This document shows, in pieces, positions 1 through 5,058 of a DNA stretch of 9,539 nucleotides. The stretch is from assembly GCA_021788565.1 (NCBI GenBank), contig JAJYKO010000141.1:1-9539 (forward strand), in the 5' to 3' direction. The notes beneath the pieces are model-generated. The model saw nothing but the letters and a program-made list of their open reading frames with translations. It had not been told where the DNA came from and did no database searches. A program made the position numbers and the translations under genes. This stretch comes from Chloroflexota bacterium. GTDB taxonomy: Bacteria > Chloroflexota > UBA6077. Position 1 is the first letter of the stretch. Each line of letters opens with the position of its first letter.

Positions 1-127
1 AGCTACGCACGGCCTTTCGCTCTTGGGGCAGTCCGCCTATCACCACCGGTCTGCCGGCCAGCTCCGGATGACGGCGCAGCTCCACAGCAACCTCGAAATC
101 GGAGAGTAGAACGCAGGCGACCCTCAT
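1..127 (-). CDS. Y-family DNA polymerase-like protein, ImuB-type N-terminus (partial, cut by window edge)
   Basis: Only the first 42 codons are present; the gene runs off the left edge. The protein begins MRVACVLLSDFEVAVELRR and continues HPELAGRPVVIGGLPQERK. This matches the start of UmuC/DinB-superfamily proteins, where a short beta strand is followed by a helix ending VExR and the signature PELxGRPVxVGG. In true polymerases the strand reads VDMDxFFAxVE; here the aligned stretch is VLLSDFEVAVE, so the first metal-binding Asp is replaced by Leu. Loss of catalytic acidic residues is typical of ImuB, the non-catalytic adaptor of the ImuA-ImuB-DnaE2 mutagenesis complex. The ATG at 127-125 is preceded by a modest GGAAG. 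An in-frame ATG inside the LexA-type box is possible but lies too close to the predicted transcription start. The promoter and operator directly upstream support an SOS-regulated gene. Family assignment is fairly sure; ImuB rather than active Pol IV/V is an inference from one residue. Confidence 0.7.
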   Translation of the reverse strand, partial: MRVACVLLSDFEVAVELRRHPELAGRPVVIGGLPQERKAVRS

Positions 128-139
128 AGCACATCTTCC

Positions 140-153
140 AGAACGCATGTTCT
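140..153. promoter_or_regulatory. Putative LexA operator (SOS box, GAAC-N4-GTTC)
   Basis: The 14 bases AGAACGCATGTTCT contain the perfectly symmetric core GAAC-GCAT-GTTC, the half-site arrangement known for LexA of Firmicutes, Actinobacteria and cyanobacteria. The dyad continues one base further on each side (C...G). It lies 13 bases upstream of the ImuB-like start codon and immediately downstream of the predicted -10 hexamer, so it covers the expected transcription start, a standard position for a repressor. That the downstream gene is a Y-family polymerase, a classic SOS gene, independently supports the call. The LexA of this organism is not visible, so its true motif is unknown. Confidence 0.62.
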
Positions 154-158
154 AGACC

Positions 159-188
159 ATTATGCGGGGTATACTGGAGCAGTGTCAA
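159..188 (-). promoter_or_regulatory. Sigma-70-type promoter of the ImuB-like gene
   Basis: On the minus strand a perfect -35 TTGACA (188-183) is followed after 18 bases by CATAAT (164-159), one base from the TATAAT consensus. The predicted start of transcription is near 152, inside the LexA-type palindrome and about 25 bases before the ATG. This is the best promoter match I found in the window. Confidence 0.75.
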
Positions 189-231
189 GAACCAGGAGGC
201 TTAGAGGGTCGGACGGCATAGGTCGCTACCA

Positions 232-299
232 TGTCATGCTGAGCGCAGCGAAGCATCTCCTCGTGGCTGGAGAGATCCTTCGCTGCGCTCAGCATGACA
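232..299. repeat. Long inverted repeat, MITE- or REP-like
   Basis: A perfect 22-base inverted repeat (232-253 with 278-299; outer end TGTCATGCTGAGCGCAGCG) extends inward by six more bases with one mismatch, giving 28-base arms (232-259 and 272-299) around a 12-base loop. It lies in the 295-base gap between the divergent ImuB-like and cytidylate kinase-like genes, upstream of both promoters. No transposase is present and I see no clear target-site duplication. It has the form of a non-autonomous palindromic element, and could also act as a bidirectional transcription barrier. The rest of the gap holds only the two promoters. Confidence 0.9.
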
Positions 300-333
300 G
301 CTAAGGGACTTCGCCAAGAATCGAAGATGTCCG

Positions 334-361
334 TGTTTATGCATACCTATAGGCGTATAAT
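334..361 (+). promoter_or_regulatory. Possible promoter of the cytidylate kinase-like gene
   Basis: A perfect TATAAT (356-361) lies about 60 bases upstream of the ATG at 423. The -35 region at the right spacing is poor (TGTTTA, 334-339, 16 bases away). An imperfect dyad ATACC-TATA-GG-GTAT (343-358) overlaps the -10 and could be a regulator site, but this is speculative. Confidence 0.4.
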
Positions 362-422
362 CGTGCTATGGAGATACAGCTATCGCGTGACCTGCGATCG
401 ACGATCGAGCAAAGAGGTGAAC

Positions 423-1154
423 ATGAACGCTCAAGTTCCTATTCGGCTCGTCGACAAGTCGGTAGCGGCCTTCGAGCACGAGGCTCTGCGAAGGATGCAG
501 GCCCCCTCTCCGCAGCCCCCTCGAGTTATCACTATCTCCAGGCAGTTAGGTAGCGGCGGGAGAAGAATCGCCGAAACCCTGGGGAAGTTGCTGAACTGGC
601 CCGTCTGGGACAAAGAGATCCTGGACGTCGTCGCCAACCAATCCTACTTCCATTACCAGGCCAGAATGTTCGAGCTGTTGGACGAGCGAACCCAGGGTGA
701 GATAGACGCGTTCGCGGACTCAGTGATAGGCAACGTCAGCAAATACGTCTACCTGCATCTTCTCCCCAGGGCTGTGCTGATCATCGCGCAAAACGACGCG
801 ATCATCCTGGGGCGAGGCGCCCATCTGCTGCTCCCCAGAGCCCTCAAGGTTAGGATCGTGGCCCCTCTCGACGTTCGTGTGAGAAACCTGATCCAGTTTG
901 ACGGTTTGAGCGAAGAGGCAGCCAGGAAGAAGATCAAGACTTCGGATCGGGAAAGGGAGGCTTTCGTCAAGGAGCTCGCCGGTAGACTGGGACGCAAGTG
1001 GTCGGCCTTCGACAAAGAAACCGAATACGACCTGGTCGTGAACACTGGCACCTTCGAAATTCAGGAAGCGGCATCGTTGATCCTGACTGCCGTGAAGCAA
1101 CAGCGTGGCTTCGCGGCAGTTGGGACAAAACCGGCAGTCGCGGCGCCATCGTGA
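423..1154 (+). CDS. Cytidylate kinase-like family protein
   Basis: This 243-residue protein belongs to the cytidylate kinase-like family (Pfam Cytidylate_kin2), P-loop nucleotide kinases related to Cmk whose substrate is mostly undetermined. After about 35 poorly conserved residues comes the modified P-loop ITISRQLGSGGRRIA (36-50), where the family's GSGG-R replaces GxxGxGK. A mid-protein strand-turn ILGRGAH (118-124) follows, then LKVRIVAP (141-148), which fits the strand before the lid, a lid-like helix with DRERE (175-179), and a C-terminal YDLVVNTG strand (202-209). The ATG at 423 is chosen because AGAGGTGA lies two bases upstream and homology begins after it. An earlier in-frame ATG at 294 lies within the inverted repeat and upstream of the TATAAT box, so it is unlikely. 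The gene converges on the RecA paralogue with a 73-base gap in which I see no convincing terminator. It is transcribed opposite to everything else here and is probably a host gene. Confidence 0.88.
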   Translation: MNAQVPIRLVDKSVAAFEHEALRRMQAPSPQPPRVITISRQLGSGGRRIAETLGKLLNWPVWDKEILDVVANQSYFHYQARMFELLDERTQGEIDAFADSVIGNVSKYVYLHLLPRAVLIIAQNDAIILGRGAHLLLPRALKVRIVAPLDVRVRNLIQFDGLSEEAARKKIKTSDREREAFVKELAGRLGRKWSAFDKETEYDLVVNTGTFEIQEAASLILTAVKQQRGFAAVGTKPAVAAPS

Positions 1155-1227
1155 GCTTAACCGGCAGCCACTTCCTGTCCACCAAATGAGGTCGGCTCTC
1201 GAAAGTAGCTGCCTGTCCCGTCGAAGG

Positions 1228-2115
1228 TTACGAAAGCACACCGGGGAAGTGATAGAACCGCAGCGGCACCTCCGCTTCGCGGAGCGGTGGTGCCAGTTTG
1301 TTCTTCACCACTCGGACCGCGGACCTGCAGCCCACCACTTCTCTACCCACCCGGATCCACTCCCGCCTTTCCATCTCCAGCCTGACGGAGGCAAAGTACC
1401 GCAGCGCCTGGCCACCCGTCGAGCGACGAGGGCTGAGGACCGAGGGCTGAGGGAGTTCTGAGCTGGGACAGTAGTAGGGCGGGGCCAGGGGCGACCCCGC
1501 CCTACTACCGGAAACGTCGCTAATGAAGACAAAGGCTATCTGGTTCCTGTCCACCGCAGCTACCAGCCGCCGCAGAGCCAGATTCAGTGACGAGTAATGA
1601 GGACTGAGGACTGAGCGCTGATGTCTGAGCGCTGATGTCTGATGGCTATCAGCTAGATCAAACACTAACAACTTCACGCCGCCGCTGCGGGCCAGCCTGA
1701 TTGCCATCTCCAGCGCCTGAAGCTCGTTTTCCGGCCTCGCCACCAGTAGAGAGTCGAACTCCACCCCCTGCACGCTCATCTGCTCCGGGGCCAGCCGCCC
1801 AGCCGGATCGATCCAGGCTACCACTCCCTCCGACTTCTGACACTGAACCGCCAGGGATGCCACCAGCGCCTGCTTCCCGGAGGAGTCTGGACCAAAAATC
1901 TCGCTGATCCGTCCACACGGCAGCCCTCCCACACCAAGGGCCTCGTCCAGCTCGGCGAAGCCCGTCGATATCGCCTCCACCTCGGTCGAATCGACGGCAT
2001 CCCCCCAGCGCACCAGAGCCCCCCGCCCCCACCGCCGCTCGGCCTCCGCCAGTAGCGCCAGGATTCGGAGGTCATGAACGTGGCAGAGTGATGAATGGCA
2101 GGATACACTACTCAT
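1228..2115 (-). CDS. RecA paralogue, ImuA-like, lacking catalytic residues and C-terminal domain
   Basis: The 295-residue product aligns along the RecA core: N-terminal helix LLAEAERRWGRGALVRWGD, then ISTGFAELDEALGVGGLP (49-66), Walker A GPDSSGKQ (75-82), IDPAG (102-106), Walker B LLVFD (149-153), TGGQALRYFASVRLE (233-247) and VVKNKLAPPLREAEV (269-283). Three things separate it from recombinase RecA. The Walker A Thr after Lys is Gln. The catalytic Glu of the IDAE motif is missing (IDPA). The protein ends after the core, without the roughly 60-70 residue C-terminal domain. These losses resemble ImuA, the RecA-like partner of ImuB, and fit the ImuB-like gene about 1.1 kb away. The L1 loop region (155-173) and L2 loop region (203-230) are encoded by heptamer repeats and a hairpin. 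The ATG lies in ATGAGTAATGAGTAG, overlapping the holin-like stop by 8 bases with no Shine-Dalgarno, which suggests translational coupling. It could instead be a phage-borne RecA relative or a decaying copy, though the frame is intact. Confidence 0.8.
   Translation of the reverse strand: MSSVSCHSSLCHVHDLRILALLAEAERRWGRGALVRWGDAVDSTEVEAISTGFAELDEALGVGGLPCGRISEIFGPDSSGKQALVASLAVQCQKSEGVVAWIDPAGRLAPEQMSVQGVEFDSLLVARPENELQALEMAIRLARSGGVKLLVFDLADSHQTSALRHQRSVLSPHYSSLNLALRRLVAAVDRNQIAFVFISDVSGSRAGSPLAPPYYCPSSELPQPSVLSPRRSTGGQALRYFASVRLEMERREWIRVGREVVGCRSAVRVVKNKLAPPLREAEVPLRFYHFPGVLS
1427..1468. repeat. Heptamer array inside the RecA paralogue (L2 region)
   Basis: Six consecutive 7-base units on the plus strand: CGAGGGC, TGAGGAC, CGAGGGC, TGAGGGA, then the weaker GTTCTGA and GCTGGGA. 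They encode residues of about 216-230 in the RecA paralogue, just before the conserved TGGQALRYF segment, where RecA has its short DNA-binding loop L2. The units match the intergenic arrays elsewhere in the window. Confidence 0.75.
1471..1508. repeat. Perfect 14-bp hairpin inside the RecA paralogue
   Basis: GTAGTAGGGCGGGG (1471-1484) is perfectly inverted at 1495-1508 around a 10-base loop. It encodes residues of about 203-215, next to the heptamer array, so hairpin plus array together form a roughly 27-residue insert at the L2 position. The GTAGGG(G)C-type arm ends resemble the palindrome at 7756-7777 and the hairpins at 8459-8564, which suggests one family of small palindromic elements. Confidence 0.85.
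1598..1653. repeat. Heptamer array inside the RecA paralogue (L1 region)
   Basis: Eight in-phase 7-base units on the plus strand: TGAGGAC twice, then TGAGCGC and TGATGTC alternating twice, then TGATGGC and TATCAGC. The alternating part is a perfect 14-base tandem duplication. It encodes residues of about 155-173 of the RecA paralogue, directly after the Walker B strand, where RecA has loop L1. On the coding strand the units are free of stop codons over this length. Confidence 0.85.
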
Positions 2116-2368
2116 TACTCATCGCTTTTTTCGTTCCACTGTACAGGCCGCTCGCGCTCAACCCCAGCGCCAGCCCCCACAGCACCGCGCTCACCCAAAC
2201 CTCCGAACCCGGCAACTGCTGAGCCGCCACGTACCCCACCGAGATCGCCAACCCGATCCCGATCGCCAGCGGCGTCGCCCATACCGCGTCCATACCCATC
2301 TTCTTCGCCGCCTCCACCAGCCCGATGATCAAAGGTATCGCCAGAACCCCCGCGTATTCAGTAGGCAC
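2108..2368 (-). CDS. Small holin-like membrane protein
   Basis: The 86-residue protein has three likely membrane segments (about 7-20, 29-48 and 57-77), a short polar N-terminus and a charged C-terminus (TKKAMSNE). Size, hydrophobic pattern and position directly downstream of an endolysin-type amidase match phage holins, which open the inner membrane for lysis. I cannot assign it to a specific holin family. The start is GTG (2368-2366) with GGAGGGGAG immediately upstream. Its last codons and stop come from two tandem ATGAGTA heptamers that also provide the start of the RecA paralogue. Confidence 0.65.
   Translation of the reverse strand: MPTEYAGVLAIPLIIGLVEAAKKMGMDAVWATPLAIGIGLAISVGYVAAQQLPGSEVWVSAVLWGLALGLSASGLYSGTKKAMSNE
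2109..2122 (-). repeat. Two tandem ATGAGTA heptamers forming a stop/start junction
   Basis: The minus strand reads ATGAGTA twice, followed by GTG. The first unit encodes the end of the holin-like protein. The second contains both the ATG of the RecA paralogue and, with the next base, the TAG stop of the holin-like gene. A 7-base period shifts frame by one, which is how two copies can serve two different frames. Confidence 0.7.
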
Positions 2369-2380
2369 TTCTCCCCTCCA

Positions 2381-2450
2381 AGCTATCAGCTATCAGTCAT
2401 CAGTCATCAGCCCTGGGTCCTGCGTCCTCCACTCAGTCCTCAGTCCTCAG
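2381..2450. repeat. Heptamer array between amidase and holin-like genes
   Basis: Ten in-phase 7-base units on the plus strand, including AGCTATC twice, AGTCATC twice and TCCTCAG twice. On the coding (minus) strand they read TGAGGAC, TGATGAC and TGATAGC. The array begins inside the amidase gene, supplying its last codons and its TGA, and ends just before the Shine-Dalgarno of the holin-like gene. The TGA-containing units place stop codons in all three minus-strand frames. Confidence 0.85.
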
Positions 2451-2937
2451 TCCACCTCATCCCCTCTGCTATCGTCCCGATCCACTCCCGCCACGTCTCC
2501 CCTGGGCAGCTCGTCCCGTAACCGGGAAGCGCCACGTCCCTGTGCCCGACCAGCCTCACACTGCCAGTCTCGTCCGGATCCAGTATCGGCCTGAGCACTC
2601 TCGCGAGGTTCCTCGCGGCCCCCAGTTGCAGTTCGTTCGGGGCCTGGCTCGTGAAATCCCCGGGGATGCATATCCCCACCACATCCCTGTTTCGTCCCGC
2701 GACGTTGTAGCGCACGGTCGCGAGGTCGCCCGTGTAGTCGATGGAGCCGTCCTCGTGAATAACGAAGTGGTACCCAATACCAGGCCACTCGTAGTGCTCC
2801 ACGTGCCAGGCCGCTATTGCCTCGGCACTGCAGTCCCCAGCCACTCCGCTGTGGTGCACCACTACGTATCGCACCGCGGACAGCGGCCGCACGTCGTACC
2901 GCTCGGTTCCGCCCAGCTTGCCCCTCAGGTCGTTCAC
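2440..2937 (-). CDS. N-acetylmuramoyl-L-alanine amidase, PGRP/Amidase_2 family (phage endolysin)
   Basis: The 165-residue single-domain protein matches the zinc amidase fold of T7 lysozyme and PGRPs, which cleave the bond between N-acetylmuramic acid and L-Ala in peptidoglycan. Visible landmarks are VVVHHSG (first zinc His, 28 or 29), AWHV and GYHFVIHEDG (catalytic-region Tyr56), GHRDV (second zinc His132) and TSCPG (Cys144, third ligand). The general-acid position two residues before Cys is Thr (142), as in active PGRPs, rather than the Lys of T7 lysozyme. No cell-wall-binding domain or signal peptide is present, consistent with export through a holin. The start is GTG (2937-2935) with GGAGGA just upstream. 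It sits between the beta-propeller-like virion protein and the holin-like gene, as expected for a late-operon lysis cassette. The last codons and stop lie in a heptamer array. Confidence 0.92.
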   Translation of the reverse strand: MNDLRGKLGGTERYDVRPLSAVRYVVVHHSGVAGDCSAEAIAAWHVEHYEWPGIGYHFVIHEDGSIDYTGDLATVRYNVAGRNRDVVGICIPGDFTSQAPNELQLGAARNLARVLRPILDPDETGSVRLVGHRDVALPGYGTSCPGETWREWIGTIAEGMRWTED

Positions 2938-2963
2938 GTTTCCTCCAAGCCATTAGCTGTCAG

Positions 2964-3025
2964 CTATCCGTCCTACCCGTCCTACCCGTCCTACCTCCCC
3001 ACTCAGTCCCCAGTCCTCAGCCCTG
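2964..3025. repeat. Nonamer plus heptamer array between virion protein and amidase
   Basis: The plus strand carries CCGTCCTAC three times (2968-2994), preceded by a related CTATCCG, and then four 7-base units (2998-3025: CCCACTC, AGTCCCC, AGTCCTC, AGCCCTG). On the coding strand the nonamer reads GTAGGACGG and gives TAG codons at 2991, 2982, 2973 and 2964, all in frame with the virion protein's own TGA at 3003. The heptamers encode that protein's last residues (LRTGD) and its stop. Confidence 0.85.
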
Positions 3026-4826
3026 ATTTCACCACTCTGCCAGCTCGCACCTGGCCAACGTCTGGGCCCCCCCGCTCCTGCGGCAACTTCCCGGGATCCT
3101 CTTCGAGACTCCGGAACAGCGCACGCCAGGCGGTCCCGTCCAGGTCCTCGAAGTCCACCACGCCCGCGCCGTATGCCGTCTGCAGCGCACTGGCAAGGGC
3201 CGCCCCGCTCAACGGCTCTACCGACCCGTCCAGCAGCCGCAGCGGCACCCCCGGCACCCCCTCGCACCTCGCATCGAACCGCCAGCGCCGCCGCCCATCC
3301 CCGGCCAGACTGTAAGCCACGGAGATCCCCGTCAGGACGGGACCCGCCGCGTCCGACCCACTGGCCATCTCGACCCTCAGCCCCAGGGACCGGCATGAGA
3401 CCACCCCCGGCCAGGCGAAGGCCGTGCAGGCCGATCCGTCCACGCTGGATGTCCCCAGCTCCACCCAGGCACCCCCGTCCAGGGAATAGGACACCTTGAT
3501 CGACTCCCCAACCCTGAGGACCTCGTGGCTCAGTGTCACGGCGTGCAGCAGCTTCACGGTCGTCCCGTCCCCGCCGTCCCAGGCCGGCAGCTCCACCCAT
3601 CCCGAGGTGCGCCACGCGTCGAGCCGCCGCATGTGGATGGTCGCCCCGCCAGCCTGCTCCCTCCCGAACAGCACCGTCCCCCCGTACACCCCCAGGGCGG
3701 AGACACTCCCCACCGTCCCGCTGCCACACTCCATCGCCCAGCCGTCCCCGGCTCCCGCGAGACCCGGCGCCGCCCCGCTCACCGAGGCCGGCTGCCTCGC
3801 CATCAGGGACGCCCCCTCACCGGGATGCTCGAACCCCACGTAGAGGCTCTCCCCGCAGTTGGCCATCCCCTTGAGCGAAGAGGCCGGCACTCCCCGACCC
3901 TCCAGGCTCATCGCCTCCACCAACTTCGTCCCGTCCCACGCCATGACCGTCCCGCCCGCCCTCCCGATCCACAGGAGCCCGTCCGCCACCACGAGCGATA
4001 GGGGAGCTGCGTCGCTGAAGGAGGCCACCTCCGAGAGCTCCCAGTAGCTGCCGGCTGCCCTCGCCCCATACACCAGCAGCCTCCCTCCCGATGCCGCCGA
4101 TCCCCACGATGTCGCCAGGTACAGCTTCCCGCGGTAGAGTGCCATGGCCTCCACCCGACTCTCCCCCACGTCCCGGGTGAGGGTCGTCACCCCGTCGGCG
4201 CTCACCGCCACCATCTTCCCCGAGCCCGTCGCTCTAGACAGCCCGAACACCACCCTGGGCTCGACGGAGTAGCCCCCGGTCACGGGCTCGTTCACCATGG
4301 TCTCCACGAGGGCCGTCACCTCCCCAGTCCCCACGGTGAACCGCTCCCCCCAGGTGGCCGCCCAGGGGTCGTAGGCGTAGACCTTCCCGTCGGATCCCCC
4401 CATCATCAGCTCCCCGTAACCCTGGCAGATGAACCGCAGGGGGACGGGAGCGCTCCAGGGGATGGACCAGGAGGAGCCGTCGAAGGAGCGGACGGCGCCA
4501 CTGGAGGAGGAGACGGCGTAGAGATTGCCCCCGTAGGGTGCCATGGCGGCGAAGCCGTCCTCGGCGGAGGCGAGGCTCACCCCGACAGCCGGTCCCAGCC
4601 CAAGCCTACCCTGGGTGCCCACGTCCACGCCGAAGCCGGCCTTGAAGCCCCCGTTCCCCGACCCCTGGCCCCCGCCACCCGCGAGCGGGTGCCCGTCCCC
4701 GCGGCGCCAGTCGGTGACGGCCCAGCCCTTGATCTCGGCAGGCCTCGCCGGCACGCTCCGGACGTAGCTCCCTGGCGCTACCAGGAACCCGGTGCCGTTG
4801 ACCTTGATGTGGTACCGGTTGGTCAC
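3003..4826 (-). CDS. Beta-propeller-like virion/tail-associated protein
   Basis: This is a 607-residue protein of unknown exact function. Residues of about 85-400 show repeated propeller-like blades of the pattern MAxYxGxLYxxxS...G...xYDG, for example AMAPYGGNLYAVSSSSGAV, AMALYRGKLYLATSWGS, SLVVADGLLWIGRAGG, MANCGESLYVGFEHPG and ALGVYGGTVLFG. Residues of about 420-530 look like a beta-sandwich carrying IKVSYSLDGGAWVELG. The C-terminal part (about 530-590) carries VPLRLLDGSVEPL and VVDFEDLDGTAWRALF, which resembles tail-protein modules in phages. No signal peptide or membrane segment is seen. The start is GTG with GGGGGTGA three bases upstream. Position after the capsid and decoration genes and before the lysis genes suggests a receptor-binding or particle-surface component, but this rests on context. 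The last residues and the stop come from heptamer units. Confidence 0.6.
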   Translation of the reverse strand: MTNRYHIKVNGTGFLVAPGSYVRSVPARPAEIKGWAVTDWRRGDGHPLAGGGGQGSGNGGFKAGFGVDVGTQGRLGLGPAVGVSLASAEDGFAAMAPYGGNLYAVSSSSGAVRSFDGSSWSIPWSAPVPLRFICQGYGELMMGGSDGKVYAYDPWAATWGERFTVGTGEVTALVETMVNEPVTGGYSVEPRVVFGLSRATGSGKMVAVSADGVTTLTRDVGESRVEAMALYRGKLYLATSWGSAASGGRLLVYGARAAGSYWELSEVASFSDAAPLSLVVADGLLWIGRAGGTVMAWDGTKLVEAMSLEGRGVPASSLKGMANCGESLYVGFEHPGEGASLMARQPASVSGAAPGLAGAGDGWAMECGSGTVGSVSALGVYGGTVLFGREQAGGATIHMRRLDAWRTSGWVELPAWDGGDGTTVKLLHAVTLSHEVLRVGESIKVSYSLDGGAWVELGTSSVDGSACTAFAWPGVVSCRSLGLRVEMASGSDAAGPVLTGISVAYSLAGDGRRRWRFDARCEGVPGVPLRLLDGSVEPLSGAALASALQTAYGAGVVDFEDLDGTAWRALFRSLEEDPGKLPQERGGPDVGQVRAGRVVKSGLRTGD

Positions 4827-4848
4827 TGTTCACCCCCAACCCTGCGAC

Positions 4849-5020
4849 TTGGAGTGCGGCGCGTAAGCGCCGCTTTGGCCGGACGATCAAGCAGGGCGCG
4901 TAAGCGCCATCCCGTGGGGAGCAGAGGCGCCCAACCTGCGCTCCCCACGGCCACGGCCCCTTCCTCGTATCGGCGCTGACGCGCCTGCCAGAAAGCGGTG
5001 CTGACGCACACGCACTCCAA
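4849..5020. repeat. 172-bp nested palindromic element (MITE-like)
   Basis: The ends are a perfect 10-base inverted repeat, TTGGAGTGCG (4849-4858) and its complement (5011-5020). Similarity continues inward: GCGCGTAAGCGCC-GCTTT on the left faces GTGCGTCAGCACC-GCTTT read from the right, and GGCGCGTAAGCGCC faces GGCGCGTCAGCGCC. At the centre an 11-base perfect hairpin, CCGTGGGGAGC (4912-4922) and its complement (4940-4950), encloses 17 bases. No coding potential or transposase is visible. It fills the gap between the second decoration-like gene and the beta-propeller-like gene and could be a non-autonomous mobile element or a strong RNA structure that modulates the operon. Confidence 0.85.
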
Positions 5021-5023
5021 AGC

Positions 5024-5058
5024 CCCGATCCCTGATCCCCGTCCCCTGCCGCCTACAC
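5024..5058. repeat. Heptamer array at the 3' end of the second DUF2190-like gene
   Basis: Five in-phase units on the plus strand (CCCGATC, CCTGATC, CCCGTCC, CCTGCCG, CCTACAC). The last unit contains the TAG stop of the upstream gene (5053-5055 as CTA on the plus strand). Confidence 0.75.

Noticed and set aside
3..188. Minus-strand open frame of 61 codons at the left edge
   Set aside because: It spans the promoter and operator, and its protein resembles nothing. The neighbouring minus-strand frame starting at 127 gives a clear Y-family polymerase N-terminus.
294..422. N-terminal extension of the cytidylate kinase-like gene to the ATG at 294
   Set aside because: The extension starts inside the inverted repeat, precedes the TATAAT box and has no ribosome site, while the ATG at 423 has AGAGGTGA in front.
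1155..1227. Bidirectional terminator between the convergent genes
   Set aside because: Only a 6-base pairing (GGCAGC with GCTGCC) across a 40-base loop is present and no T-run follows, so it is not supportable.
1228..2115. Housekeeping recA of the host
   Set aside because: The Walker A Thr and the catalytic Glu are missing, the C-terminal domain is absent and both DNA-binding loops are replaced by repeat-encoded residues.
2542..3315. Long plus-strand open frame opposite the amidase and virion genes
   Set aside because: It is a Pro/Ser/Arg-rich shadow of GC-rich minus-strand genes and crosses the heptamer and nonamer arrays, which it reads as SYPSYPSYP.
4912..4950. Rho-independent terminator before the beta-propeller-like gene
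   Set aside because: The 11-bp stem is strong, but no T-run follows on either strand and it is nested in a larger palindromic element.
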